From DYMC01 sp035406705 (lineage in GTDB: Bacteria > Verrucomicrobiota > Lentisphaeria > Victivallales > GWF2-50-93): DNA of 64,000 bases. Below the pieces are notes generated by a model, which saw only the letters and a list, made by a program, of their open reading frames with translations, did not search any database and was not told the origin of the DNA. Positions 53,154-61,992 of this stretch are shown here, one piece after another. Within the stretch, counting starts at the first letter, position 1. Each line of letters begins with the position of its first letter. Location of the stretch: assembly GCA_964426675.1 (NCBI GenBank), contig CAYRRM010000008.1, positions 1 to 64,000 of the forward strand. Reading direction: 5' to 3'. The position numbers and the translations under genes are program-made.

Positions 53154-54098
53154 ATGACAGAAAAAACTCGACACCAACTTGAGCGTTTAAGAAAAAATTT
53201 GAAAGATGTTATTTTTGGTAAAGATGAAGTAATAGAAAAAATACTGATTGCTCTTCTTAGTGGAGGAAATATACTTATGGAGGATGTGCCCGGAGTTGGG
53301 AAAACGACTCTTGCAAAAGCACTTGCCCTCTCTATAGATGGTATTTTTCATAGAATTCAATTTACCCCTGATTTGCTTCCATCAGACATAATTGGAACGC
53401 TCGTATATAATCCTAAAGACTCCGAATTTTATTTTCGGCAAGGACCTGTTTTTGCGAACGTGCTTCTTGCAGATGAAATTAATCGTGCTTCTCCAAGAAC
53501 CCAATCGGCGCTGCTTGAGTCAATGAACGAATCACAGGTAACAGTAGAGGGGAAAACTTATAAATTACCGCATCCATTCCTGGTGATTGCAACAGAAAAT
53601 CCCATTGAACATCAAGGAACTTATCATCTTCCTGAGGCTCAGCTTGATAGATTTGCAATGCAAATCAGTGTAGGATACCCGGACGAAGAGAATGAATTGA
53701 ATATATTATTTTCACGGAAAGAGGAAGATCCCCTTCAGAAAATTTCTCCTGTTATAACTTGTCAGGAGATATCTGAACTTCAAGAAGAGGTAAAAAAGGT
53801 CTCTATTGAAAAATCAGTTGCTCTTTATATGACAAGAATTGTCAGGGAAACCAGAGAAGACTCAAAAATACGTCTTGGATTAAGCCCAAGAGCGCTTTTA
53901 TCACTGAGCAGGTCAGCTCAGGCAAAAGCATTTATTGGAGGCAGGGATTTTGTTATTCCAGATGATGTAAAACATCTGGCAGTGGAAGTTTTATCCCATA
54001 GGATTATCCTTGATAATCGTGCTCAATTTGCGGGGGCTGGGGCTGACAAAAGACGAGTAATAAGGGAAATATTGGAAAAATTAGAAATTCCCGTCTAA
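53154..54098 (+). CDS. MoxR-family AAA+ ATPase
   Basis: A 314-residue MoxR AAA+ protein. Walker A is 'MEDVPGVGKTTLAKALA', Walker B with sensor is 'VLLADEINRASPRTQSALLE', 'ATENPIEHQGTYHLPEAQLD' is the sensor-1/arginine region typical of MoxR, and the C-terminal lid is 'IRLGLSPRALLSLSRSAQAK'. It is a chaperone-like ATPase that usually acts with DUF58 and von Willebrand A proteins on envelope or metal-enzyme maturation. Neither partner is next to it; a TMTC-like membrane protein follows 15 bp later. The partner must lie elsewhere. Confidence 0.95.
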   Translation: MTEKTRHQLERLRKNLKDVIFGKDEVIEKILIALLSGGNILMEDVPGVGKTTLAKALALSIDGIFHRIQFTPDLLPSDIIGTLVYNPKDSEFYFRQGPVFANVLLADEINRASPRTQSALLESMNESQVTVEGKTYKLPHPFLVIATENPIEHQGTYHLPEAQLDRFAMQISVGYPDEENELNILFSRKEEDPLQKISPVITCQEISELQEEVKKVSIEKSVALYMTRIVRETREDSKIRLGLSPRALLSLSRSAQAKAFIGGRDFVIPDDVKHLAVEVLSHRIILDNRAQFAGAGADKRRVIREILEKLEIPV

Positions 54099-54113
54099 TT
54101 AATTGGTGGACCA

Positions 54114-55628
54114 TTGAACTCCGCTAATAAAAAATTTTTACTTTTATTAATTTGTTTGTCTCCGATTCCATTCCTGCAAACATTAACTTTTCCTTTGCTT
54201 GAAGGATGGGATGATCATATTTATTTACTGAATAATATTCATAAATTATCGTTTAATCTCGAAAATATTATCTATTGGCTCAAAACACCCTGTGAAGGTT
54301 GTTATTTGCCATTGACAATGTTTTCTTTTATTTTTGATTATAGTTTTTTCGGATTGAATCCATTAATATACCGTCTTCATAATTTGATATGGCATTTATT
54401 TGCCGTAATTGCCTGTTTTCATATTATCAATCTTTTTGTAAAGAATAATACTATTGCATTTTTCGCAACGCTTTTTTTTGCAATTCACCCCCAAAGAGTA
54501 GAGTCTGTCGTATGGATATCTGAAAGAAAAGATGTTTTATGCACTGCATTTTATTTATGGTCGGTTTTTTTCTTTTTGAAAGCAAATGACAATAACATTC
54601 TGGATAAAAAACTTTATTTTTTTTCTTTTATTTTTGGAATATTTGCACTGATGTCAAAGCCTATGGCGGTATCTTTGCCTTTTATTCTTTTTATCTTGTT
54701 AGTTGCAAGAGAAGAAAAAGTTGCAAAAGATTTTGTATACAAAACTTTTCCATTTTTTTTAGTGATATTGATTTTTATCCCAATTGCCATAGTGTCGCAG
54801 GATATTCCGAAGGAACATTTATCTCTTTTCCGTCGGACCGCAGTGGTATTATTTAATATTCCGTGGTATTTTTATAAATTATTTATTCCCTTAAATTTAT
54901 CTCCAATTTATCCAAGAATCATAATTTCTTTTTCCAGAATTTTATGGACATGTTTATTTTATCTGTCGTTTTCAGTTTTAGCATTAATTTCTTTTTTAAA
55001 ACTTAAAAGTAAAAAATGGAATTTGTCTTGCTTATTATTTTTATTATGTTTTTTTATTTCATTAGCTCCAGTATCAGGTATAATTCCTTTAGGAGCAATT
55101 GATTATGCGGACAGATATTCTTATATACCATCAGTATTTCTTATTATTTTTATTTCTCTGTTTCTTAAAGGTTTTTTTGAGAGTAAGCAATATGCAAAAA
55201 TTATCTTGCCGTTGATTATTGCATATTTGAGTTTTCTTGCCTCTATTACTTATTTTTATACCTTTTCATGGGCAAGCTATAGAACCGTGCTTGAAACTGC
55301 AATTTCGCATGAACCTCCTCCATATATTGCCATTAGCGCCCTTGCTGATCTTGAATATTTTACCGGAAATCGTTTGAGAATTCCAGAGCTCGTAAAAATA
55401 GCCAGAGAAAGGCAAAAAGGTTGGGAATCAGAAAAAGGATTGCAGAGATTATTTTTTAAACTTGACATACTTTATATGCAAGTTTTATATGAAAGTGGAA
55501 GAATAGATGAAGCTGCGAAAATCGCAAAACACCTGCAAAAAGGGAAGATTTCAGAATTTCTTGAAAAAAAATCTGATGAAGATAACTTAAAATTTTTAAT
55601 CAAAAAAGTTTTAGAAGGAGAAAAATAA
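54114..55628 (+). CDS. TMTC-like multi-pass membrane glycosyltransferase (GT-C type)
   Basis: A 504-residue membrane protein with about ten helices, TTG start behind GGTGGA. 'HPQRVESVVWISERKDVLCT' is the hallmark loop of the bacterial and animal TMTC-type proteins (DUF1736-like), thought to be O-mannosyl or polyprenyl-phosphate-sugar transferases. 'LLEGWDDHIYLLNN' near the start has the acidic pair of GT-C enzymes, and 'AIDYADRYSYIPS' is conserved. The C-terminal 100 residues are soluble and TPR-like, much shorter than the usual TPR tail. It may glycosylate secreted proteins with a polyprenyl-linked sugar, possibly made by the GT2 at 46906. One iterated palindrome lies near the 3' end. Confidence 0.8.
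   Translation: MNSANKKFLLLLICLSPIPFLQTLTFPLLEGWDDHIYLLNNIHKLSFNLENIIYWLKTPCEGCYLPLTMFSFIFDYSFFGLNPLIYRLHNLIWHLFAVIACFHIINLFVKNNTIAFFATLFFAIHPQRVESVVWISERKDVLCTAFYLWSVFFFLKANDNNILDKKLYFFSFIFGIFALMSKPMAVSLPFILFILLVAREEKVAKDFVYKTFPFFLVILIFIPIAIVSQDIPKEHLSLFRRTAVVLFNIPWYFYKLFIPLNLSPIYPRIIISFSRILWTCLFYLSFSVLALISFLKLKSKKWNLSCLLFLLCFFISLAPVSGIIPLGAIDYADRYSYIPSVFLIIFISLFLKGFFESKQYAKIILPLIIAYLSFLASITYFYTFSWASYRTVLETAISHEPPPYIAISALADLEYFTGNRLRIPELVKIARERQKGWESEKGLQRLFFKLDILYMQVLYESGRIDEAAKIAKHLQKGKISEFLEKKSDEDNLKFLIKKVLEGEK
55514..55526. repeat. TGCGA-N3-TCGCA palindrome, copy 14 (spacer AAA)
   Basis: In the TPR-like tail of the TMTC-like gene, GCG frame (A-K-I-A). Confidence 0.85.
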
Positions 55629-56656
55629 TGAACAAAAAATTCAAAGTTGTTTTATGTGGATGTGGGGGAATTTCTTCCGCCTGGTTAGAATCAGCTAAGA
55701 AAATAGATGAAATTCAGATTGAGGCTCTCGTAGATATCAATAAAAGTAGGGCAGAGCAGGTTAGAGAGAAATTTAATCTCCCTTCAGAGGTAAGTGACGA
55801 TTTTACAAGTACGATAAAAAAAATGAAACCTGATATTGTTTTTGACTGTACAGTGCCATCTGCTCATCCAGAAATTACAATTACGGCGTTAAAAAACGGT
55901 TGTCATGTTTTAGGTGAGAAACCCATGGCTGAAAATATGAAATCTGCCAGGAAAATGCTTGAAACTGCTGATAAAGCAGGAAAAATATATGCTGTGATTC
56001 AGAATCGCCGGTATATGAATAATATTTTTGCATACAGAAAAAGTATTCATTCTGGTAAAATAGGCGAGTTAACCACGCTTAATGCAGATTTCTATATTGG
56101 GGCACACTTCGGCGGTTTTAGAGATGAAATGCTTCATGTGCTATTAATCGATATGGCTATCCATAGCTTCGATCAGGCGAGATACATTTCCAATGCAGAT
56201 CCCATATCCGTATATTGTCATGAATGGAATCCAAAAGGTTCATGGTATAAACACGGCGCGAGCGCTATAGCAATTTTTGAAATGACTAATGGGGTTGTAT
56301 TTAGTTATCGCGGGAGTTGGTGTGCAGAAGGGATGAATACGAGTTGGGAATGTTCCTGGAGGGCTATTGGAACTAAAGGTAGTATATTGTGGGACGGAGC
56401 TGATAAAATTAATGGTCAGGTTGTTATTAATAATGAGGGATTTGTCAGGGAAAAAGAGGATTTCTCTATTACTGTCGAAAATGAACTGCCGTATCATCAC
56501 CATGAAGGCGTAATAAGAGAATTTATAGAATCAATAAAAACAGGAAAAAGGCCAATGACAGATTGTCATGACAATATAAAGAGTCTTTCAATGGTGCACG
56601 CAGCTGTAAAAAGTGCTGTGACAGGTAAGAAAGTCAAGATTGACACTATTTTATAA
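55628..56656 (+). CDS. Gfo/Idh/MocA-family oxidoreductase
   Basis: A 342-residue sugar oxidoreductase. The Rossmann motif is 'VVLCGCGGISSAWLESA', E-K-P occurs in 'HVLGEKPMAEN', 'IQNRRYMNNIFAYRKSIHSG' begins the second domain, and 'HVLLIDMAIHSFDQARYIS' holds the D-x-x-x-H catalytic pair. It is the more canonical of the two family members in the window. Substrate unknown. Its ATG overlaps the preceding stop (TAATG), so it is translationally coupled to the TMTC-like gene, which hints at making or modifying the sugar that is transferred. Confidence 0.92.
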   Translation: MNKKFKVVLCGCGGISSAWLESAKKIDEIQIEALVDINKSRAEQVREKFNLPSEVSDDFTSTIKKMKPDIVFDCTVPSAHPEITITALKNGCHVLGEKPMAENMKSARKMLETADKAGKIYAVIQNRRYMNNIFAYRKSIHSGKIGELTTLNADFYIGAHFGGFRDEMLHVLLIDMAIHSFDQARYISNADPISVYCHEWNPKGSWYKHGASAIAIFEMTNGVVFSYRGSWCAEGMNTSWECSWRAIGTKGSILWDGADKINGQVVINNEGFVREKEDFSITVENELPYHHHEGVIREFIESIKTGKRPMTDCHDNIKSLSMVHAAVKSAVTGKKVKIDTIL

Positions 56657-56675
56657 TGTATTTTTAAAGTAGTGC

Positions 56676-58433
56676 TTATTTTTTCAATTGTCTTATTTTT
56701 TCGAGGAATTGTTGAGGGGGATAATAACCAGTAAAAGAGCCTTTTATTTTTCCATCTGGAGCAACTATAGCAAAGCCGGGGAAGCCTTTTATATTATATT
56801 TTTCTATTATCTTCGTATTTTCGAGTGTGCTTATAGTGCAATCAACTTTTGCAAGAATCCATCCTGACAATTCCTTCTGAACATTTTCATCCTTAAATGT
56901 TGTCATTTCCATTTCTTTACAAGCGACACACCACTCTGCGGTGAAATCAAGTAGAATAAATTTTGCATTCTTTGCTGCTTCACTATATATGGAGTTACTG
57001 TAATTCAACCAGCTGAGTTTTTTTTCCGATAAAGGATTAATTAATAAATTCCATATAATGCCAATAGAAATCAAAAGAGCACCTACGATTTTTGCAAATC
57101 GCACAATTACGCTTGAATGGTGACCATCAGAATGAACTGCTCCCATGATAAATCCTACAATAATCAAAATCAAAGAAGATATTTTTGCAAGATTATTATT
57201 CTTTGAGAAAAAATCTTTAAGTTGTGGAAATGCAATAGTAAATCCATAAATTGCCATCGCCATTATGGCAATTCCAAGGGAACTTTTTACTATTTCCATA
57301 AAAGTTCCCTTACTTGAAGGTAATATTTTTATCCCGCTTGAAATAATCAAAAATGGAACACCAAACCCACAGGCGTAAGAGAAAAGTAATGTTATTGAAA
57401 AAAATACTTTTCCAGATGCGGTGGCAATAGCAAGTAAAGTTCCAAGTACAGGTCCTGTACATGGAATTGCTATTAATCCTGCTGTAAGTCCCATCAGAAA
57501 TGCTCCAATTACTCCACTTCCTCCTATTTTATTGAATCTTGTTTGGATTGAAGAGGGGAGCTGTAATTCATACAATCCAAGCATTGAAAGTGAAAGGAAA
57601 AAAAATATCCCTGAGAAAATAGTAATTGCAATTTTATTTCCAAGAATTTGAGAACCAAATGCTTTACCGCTAAATGCAGCGATACTTGCTAAAGCGGTAA
57701 ACATTAAAATTATACCGACAACATAGAATGATGTTTTAAGAAATCCCTGAGCATTACCTGTTTTTTTCTCATTACCAGATAATATAGCGATAGTAATTGG
57801 TATTAGAGGGAGAACACATGGAGTTAATGTGCTGAGGATGCCTCCTATAAAAGCAGCAAGAAATATCCACCAACTGCCCCGAGCAAGAAATTTATCTATG
57901 AGAGGGTTAGAAGAGTAAATTTTTTCTGTTTTTATTTTAGAAGGATTAGGAAAAGTAATTTCTTTTGTCTTTTTAAGTGCTGAGTTAAAGGTATTTTGAA
58001 ATATGTTTTTTTCTAAAATTATCTCATCTTCGGATGGGGGATAACACAAGAAAGGTTTTTTACTGCATCCTTGATAGCGGATTCTCACAGTATATGGGGG
58101 GGAGCCTTTCAATGAAAATAACCACTGATGTGAGCCGGTTTTAAAGACTATACTTTCCTCCTTCAAATCATCAATATATTTTTCAGGTTTTGGAGAAAAA
58201 TAAAGAGGCAGTTTAATGTTATCCGACGACTCTACGCTGATCTTGATAGAATCAGCATACAAATATTTATTTTCTGCCACCTGAACGGAAACAGAAATTT
58301 GCGAATCGGAGATCTTTTCAGCTTTCCATATAAAACTATTTTCAACATTTGACTCTAAAGCTGAAGCAGAAAAGAAGAAAAAAATTATAAAGTTTGCAAT
58401 ACAAAAGAAAATGGTTTTTAGTAAAAACTTCAT
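56676..58433 (-). CDS. dsbD: Thiol:disulfide interchange protein DsbD
   Basis: From ATG 58433 the protein has 585 residues; GGAAGGA precedes it and a signal peptide follows, so this start is preferred over a TTG at 58457. Three modules are seen: an N-terminal periplasmic domain (about 25-150) with the C-x6-C pair in 'GCSKKPFLCYPP'; eight membrane helices with the paired cysteines in 'STLTPCVLPLIPI' and 'LIAIPCTGPVLG'; and a C-terminal thioredoxin domain with 'FTAEWCVACKEMEM' (C-x-x-C). It carries electrons from cytoplasmic thioredoxin to periplasmic proteins. It is the last gene of lpxC-fabZ-ruvA-dsbD. Confidence 0.95.
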   Translation of the reverse strand: MKFLLKTIFFCIANFIIFFFFSASALESNVENSFIWKAEKISDSQISVSVQVAENKYLYADSIKISVESSDNIKLPLYFSPKPEKYIDDLKEESIVFKTGSHQWLFSLKGSPPYTVRIRYQGCSKKPFLCYPPSEDEIILEKNIFQNTFNSALKKTKEITFPNPSKIKTEKIYSSNPLIDKFLARGSWWIFLAAFIGGILSTLTPCVLPLIPITIAILSGNEKKTGNAQGFLKTSFYVVGIILMFTALASIAAFSGKAFGSQILGNKIAITIFSGIFFFLSLSMLGLYELQLPSSIQTRFNKIGGSGVIGAFLMGLTAGLIAIPCTGPVLGTLLAIATASGKVFFSITLLFSYACGFGVPFLIISSGIKILPSSKGTFMEIVKSSLGIAIMAMAIYGFTIAFPQLKDFFSKNNNLAKISSLILIIVGFIMGAVHSDGHHSSVIVRFAKIVGALLISIGIIWNLLINPLSEKKLSWLNYSNSIYSEAAKNAKFILLDFTAEWCVACKEMEMTTFKDENVQKELSGWILAKVDCTISTLENTKIIEKYNIKGFPGFAIVAPDGKIKGSFTGYYPPQQFLEKIRQLKK

Positions 58434-58453
58434 GAATAGGGTTTCCTTCCAAT

Positions 58454-59089
58454 TCAATTATTTAACTTTTCAAGAGCTTTTCTGAGGATATTTTCTGTTG
58501 TAATTTCTTTGTTATCAAGCTCTTTCAACAACTCATGAACAATTTTTGATGCAGTGTCGAATTTGAATCCAAGTTGTGTAAGAGCAAGAACAGCCTCTTC
58601 ACTGATCTTTGCATATTCCATCACATCTTTTTTATCTTCATCAACCCCCTTATCACCACCACTAATCAATGCTATAAATTCAGAGTCTTTAAGTTTATTT
58701 TTTAATTCAAGGACTATTCTTTCGGCAGTCTTCTTTCCTATTCCGCTGATTTTTCCCAGGGCTTTGGAATTCCCTTCCGCAATTGCAAAACATAAAGTTT
58801 GTGGTGAAACAGAGCTTAATACGTTTAATGCAAGTTTGGGACCAATGCCACTTACCTGTGTAATGAGGAGTCTGAATATCTTTCTTTCAACTTCTGTGGC
58901 AAAACCGTAAAGCTGGATTGCGTCATCTTTTACATTAGTATGAATTAAGAGGGAAACCTGTTCACCTTTTTTCGGTAGTTTATCAAAAGTGCTCAACGGT
59001 ATAAAAACCTCATAGCCAACCCCATGAACATCAATACAGATTTCTGTCATATTGACTTTTTCAAGAATACCTTTGAGGGCGCTTATCAC
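58454..59089 (-). CDS. ruvA: Holliday junction DNA helicase subunit RuvA
   Basis: A 211-residue RuvA of normal length. The N-terminal OB domain ('MISALKGILEKVNMTEICID', 'GVGYEVFIPLSTFDKLP'), the helix-hairpin-helix pair ('VSGIGPKLALNVLSSV' and 'ISGIGKKTAERIVLELKNKL') and the C-terminal RuvB-contact domain ('EEAVLALTQLGFKFDTASKI') are all present. It binds four-way junctions and loads RuvB. RuvB and RuvC are not in the window. It lies between the FabZ didomain and DsbD with short spacers (11 and 20 bp), an unusual mix of DNA repair and envelope genes in one operon. Confidence 0.96.
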   Translation of the reverse strand: MISALKGILEKVNMTEICIDVHGVGYEVFIPLSTFDKLPKKGEQVSLLIHTNVKDDAIQLYGFATEVERKIFRLLITQVSGIGPKLALNVLSSVSPQTLCFAIAEGNSKALGKISGIGKKTAERIVLELKNKLKDSEFIALISGGDKGVDEDKKDVMEYAKISEEAVLALTQLGFKFDTASKIVHELLKELDNKEITTENILRKALEKLNN

Positions 59090-59100
59090 TTTTTGTACCT

Positions 59101-60021
59101 CTATTTACTAGGTGCGACTACGGCGAATGTCATTACAGTCCTTGATATCAATTTGTCACCAACATATATCCGCCCTTCTCCTTTTCCAAATTTAGAATCC
59201 CCTTCTGGGACGTCTACGTCAATTTTCAATTGGTCTCCTGGCCTTGCAGGTTCGAAGCATTGCGCCTCATCAATTGCCATAAAATATGCGATTTTCCCAA
59301 TATTTTGTTCTTTACTTAACGTTAATACGCATCCGGCTTGAGCAACGATTTCTGAGAGGAATGAAACTGGTACTGTTGGCGTTTTTATTGAATGAGTTGA
59401 AAAAAATGGTTCGGAAGTAGAGATATTTTTAACAGCATAAACCTTGGAGTTTTCCATCTTGTTTATGTAATCCACAAAAAGAAATGGATAGCGATGTGGA
59501 ATTATGGACATTATTTTGTTTACATCGGCAGCAATTTCCTGTTTTTTATCCCAATCATTGAAATTTTCGGAAGGCTCAATAGTTCTTTTCCTGTCAAAGT
59601 ATCCCATTGTTATTTCTGCTTGTGAGACAAGTCCTGAATTTGACCTGCAGTTTACTGAAACTTCCGCTTCATTATTTTCTATTTTTTTTATTTCAAGTTC
59701 GATTATGAGTCTATCACCTGGAAAGGCTGGTTTACGGAATTTGACTTTTTGAAGTTTTTTTGCAAGAAGCATTTTATTTTTATCTGATGGCATTTTTTCA
59801 CTTAGAGCGAGTTCTGCAAGTTGTTCCATAGCTTCGACTTGCATTACGCCAGGCATTATTGGGTGTCCTGGAAAATGCCCATTGAAAATAAAATCATTAA
59901 ATGTTATGTTTTTTTGTGCTCTCCACTTATTTTCCTCAATTTTTTGGGCTGTATCGAGAAGAAGCATTGGAGAACGGTAATCTAAAATGCTTATCAACTC
60001 TTCATAATTATACAGTTTCAT
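59101..60021 (-). CDS. fabZ: Tandem FabZ didomain: 3-hydroxyacyl-ACP dehydratase
   Basis: A 306-residue protein, twice the usual FabZ length, made of two hot-dog domains. The first (about 1-145) has a canonical site: 'FNGHFPGHPIMPGVMQVEAM' with H49 and E63. The second (about 165-300) begins 'IIPHRYPFLFVDYI' and reads 'SEPFFSTHSIKTPTVPVSFL' then 'SEIVAQAG', with H210 and E224. The F-P-G core is lost, but His and Glu keep the same 14-residue spacing. The first domain surely dehydrates R-3-hydroxyacyl-ACP; the second could be active on other chains or structural. It sits 5 bp after lpxC, where FabZ balances lipid A and fatty acid synthesis. Confidence 0.9.
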   Translation of the reverse strand: MKLYNYEELISILDYRSPMLLLDTAQKIEENKWRAQKNITFNDFIFNGHFPGHPIMPGVMQVEAMEQLAELALSEKMPSDKNKMLLAKKLQKVKFRKPAFPGDRLIIELEIKKIENNEAEVSVNCRSNSGLVSQAEITMGYFDRKRTIEPSENFNDWDKKQEIAADVNKIMSIIPHRYPFLFVDYINKMENSKVYAVKNISTSEPFFSTHSIKTPTVPVSFLSEIVAQAGCVLTLSKEQNIGKIAYFMAIDEAQCFEPARPGDQLKIDVDVPEGDSKFGKGEGRIYVGDKLISRTVMTFAVVAPSK

Positions 60022-60026
60022 TTATT

Positions 60027-60869
60027 TTAATCTCCTTTTTGTTCTTTCAGGATTTTTTGTACGAGCATAACATTTGTAGGATGACCAGGCCTTGATGCGA
60101 TAATATGAGCTTTTACCCTCCTGCCAAGCAAGAAAATATCTCCTATTATGTCAAGGACTTTGTGGCGTACAAGTTCATTAGGAAATCTTAACTCTTCTTT
60201 GCATATTATTGCTCCATCATGAATGACAGCTGCATTATCAAGACTGCCTCCTTTTACAAGTCCCATCCGAATAAGTTGCTCAAGTTCTTTATATAGACAA
60301 AAAGTTCTGGCAGGGGATATCTGTTCTGCAAAAAATTGTGGGGTGATCTCTCCTGAAAACTCTTGTTTATCAAGAGCAGAGACTCCATATGCCACCTTGC
60401 AAGTAATTTTTAAGCAATGATGTGGGTGTATTTCTATCTTTGTTTCACCTTCATTAATTGCAACAGATTCTTTTATAGTGAAATACTTAATGTCCGAATC
60501 TAATTCAACGATTCCAGCATCTTGAATCATCTTTACGTAGGAATCAGAACTGCCATCAGCTATTGGTGGTTCAGGGCCGTCCATTTCAACTATTGCATTA
60601 TCAATCCCGAGACCATGAAAAGCTGATAGCACATGTTCAACGGTATGGACTTTTCCTGCTCCATTTGCAATTGTAGTGCCTCTCCGAACATCAATAACAT
60701 TGTGTGCGAGTGCTTTTACCTGAGGTTGTCCGGGTAAGTCAATACGCTGAAATATAATTCCTGAATTCGGCAGAGCAGGTTTCATTTTTAAAACGGCTCT
60801 CGATCCAGTGTGAAGAGCTATTCCTCTCAATGAAACCTCATTGCCGAGAGTTGTCTGTTTTTCCGTCAT
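60027..60869 (-). CDS. lpxC: UDP-3-O-acyl-N-acetylglucosamine deacetylase
   Basis: A 280-residue LpxC. 'EVSLRGIALHTGSRAVLKM' opens the first domain, 'KVHTVEHVLSAFHGLGIDN' holds the zinc/catalytic H75, E78, H79 cluster, and 'ELVRHKVLDIIGDIFLLG' has the second zinc site (His and Asp). It performs the committed step of lipid A synthesis. It is the first gene of lpxC-fabZ-ruvA-dsbD. In several phyla LpxC and FabZ are fused; here they are separate genes 5 bp apart, with the duplication inside FabZ instead. A divergent 230-bp region separates it from the Tad gene. Confidence 0.96.
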   Translation of the reverse strand: MTEKQTTLGNEVSLRGIALHTGSRAVLKMKPALPNSGIIFQRIDLPGQPQVKALAHNVIDVRRGTTIANGAGKVHTVEHVLSAFHGLGIDNAIVEMDGPEPPIADGSSDSYVKMIQDAGIVELDSDIKYFTIKESVAINEGETKIEIHPHHCLKITCKVAYGVSALDKQEFSGEITPQFFAEQISPARTFCLYKELEQLIRMGLVKGGSLDNAAVIHDGAIICKEELRFPNELVRHKVLDIIGDIFLLGRRVKAHIIASRPGHPTNVMLVQKILKEQKGD

Positions 60870-60965
60870 TTTATTCTATTTTGCTTAATTTTTTTACAAT
60901 TATAACTCGCTTTGTAATAGAATTCTAAAATTTTTTTTTTCAAGGTAAATTATAGTGAAAATACA

Positions 60966-61100
60966 ATGGATAAATTATACCGATTTCAGAAGATAGAATA
61001 TGTTTATCCATTAAAAAAGAAATTTTTTGGCTCTAAAATTTCTCTTGAAAATATTCTTAATACAATTATTTTAAATAAAATAAAAATTAAAAGTTTCTAA
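60966..61100 (+). CDS. Possible 44-residue ORF upstream of tadC
   Basis: An ATG at 60966 opens 44 codons ending TAA 2 bp before the tadC ATG. The peptide is basic and ordinary-looking ('DKLYRFQKIEYVYPLKKKFF'). There is no clear ribosome site and no recognised family. The tadC gene also lacks a ribosome site, so translation of this ORF could couple into tadC. It may equally be chance in A/T-rich leader DNA. Confidence 0.3.
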   Translation: MDKLYRFQKIEYVYPLKKKFFGSKISLENILNTIILNKIKIKSF

Positions 61101-61102
61101 TT

Positions 61103-61990
61103 ATGAATTCTTCGTTGAGCTCTATATTAACAGTGCTTTCGTCGTTTTTTGCCGGATTATCAACAGCATTTGCCTTTTTGTATCTTGCAGGGCTTTTTGA
61201 GAAAATCGAAATGGAAAAAACCCAGGAAGAAGAGAAATCTTTACCACTTTTGATAAGGCTTTTCCTACCTCTTGCCGGCAATATGAGATCGATTGTGAAA
61301 ATGGCCTATCTGGAAGAAAATAGAAAAAGATTCAGAGAAATGATTATAATGGCTGGTTTAGAAGAAATCATAGATGAAGAAAGATTTATCGCTGTAAATA
61401 TCTTGCTTGCGATTTTTGGTGCGGTATTTGCCATAATACTCATAGTAGGAGGGCAAATTCTTATAGGAATGATGATTTTTATACTTTTAGTTTTATATCC
61501 CAGAATGTGGTTAAATTCAGCTGTAAGAAGGAGACATCTCGAAATACAAAAGGCTTTACCTAATGTGCTTGATCTCTTAACCTTATCCGTCGAAGCAGGA
61601 AAAGATTTTTTAACCTCTTTAAGAGATATTTTACTAAGGAGGCGTCGCGATGCATTATCGCAAGAACTCGAAAGAACATTTCAGGAAATTCAACTTGGTA
61701 AGCAACGCAGAGTTGCACTAAGAGAATTAGCCCGTAGAGTTCAACAGCCTGACCTTACAAGCGTGTTAAATGCAATTATTCAGGCAGATGAACTTGGAGT
61801 AAGTATTGCTCATATTTTGCGTATTCAGGGGGATCAACTCAGGATAAAACGCTTCAGCCGTGCTGAAAAGCTCGCAAATGAAGCCCCTGTAAAAATACTC
61901 TTCCCTTTGGCTTTGTTTATATTGCCCGCAGTAGTTTTGATATTATTAGGTCCCATTTTGCTTAGAAGTTTCAAAACAATCTTTCATTAA
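61103..61990 (+). CDS. tadC: TadC-type secretion membrane protein (GspF fold)
   Basis: A 295-residue type II/IV-pilus secretion F-domain protein. The N-terminal helix ('FFAGLSTAFAFLYLAGLF'), a central helix pair ('AVNILLAIFGAVFAIILIVG', 'MMIFILLVLYPRMWL'), the cytoplasmic F domain ('LPNVLDLLTLSVEAGKDFLT', 'ALRELARRVQQPDLTSVLNA') and the C-terminal helix ('ALFILPAVVLILLGPILL') fit TadC. 'RIQGDQLRIKRFSRAEKLAN' is the family's conserved segment. It forms the inner-membrane platform of a Tad (Flp) pilus with TadA/TadB, which are not in the window. It is followed by DUF192, FHA and PEGA genes. Confidence 0.9.
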   Translation: MNSSLSSILTVLSSFFAGLSTAFAFLYLAGLFEKIEMEKTQEEEKSLPLLIRLFLPLAGNMRSIVKMAYLEENRKRFREMIIMAGLEEIIDEERFIAVNILLAIFGAVFAIILIVGGQILIGMMIFILLVLYPRMWLNSAVRRRHLEIQKALPNVLDLLTLSVEAGKDFLTSLRDILLRRRRDALSQELERTFQEIQLGKQRRVALRELARRVQQPDLTSVLNAIIQADELGVSIAHILRIQGDQLRIKRFSRAEKLANEAPVKILFPLALFILPAVVLILLGPILLRSFKTIFH

Positions 61991-61992
61991 AA

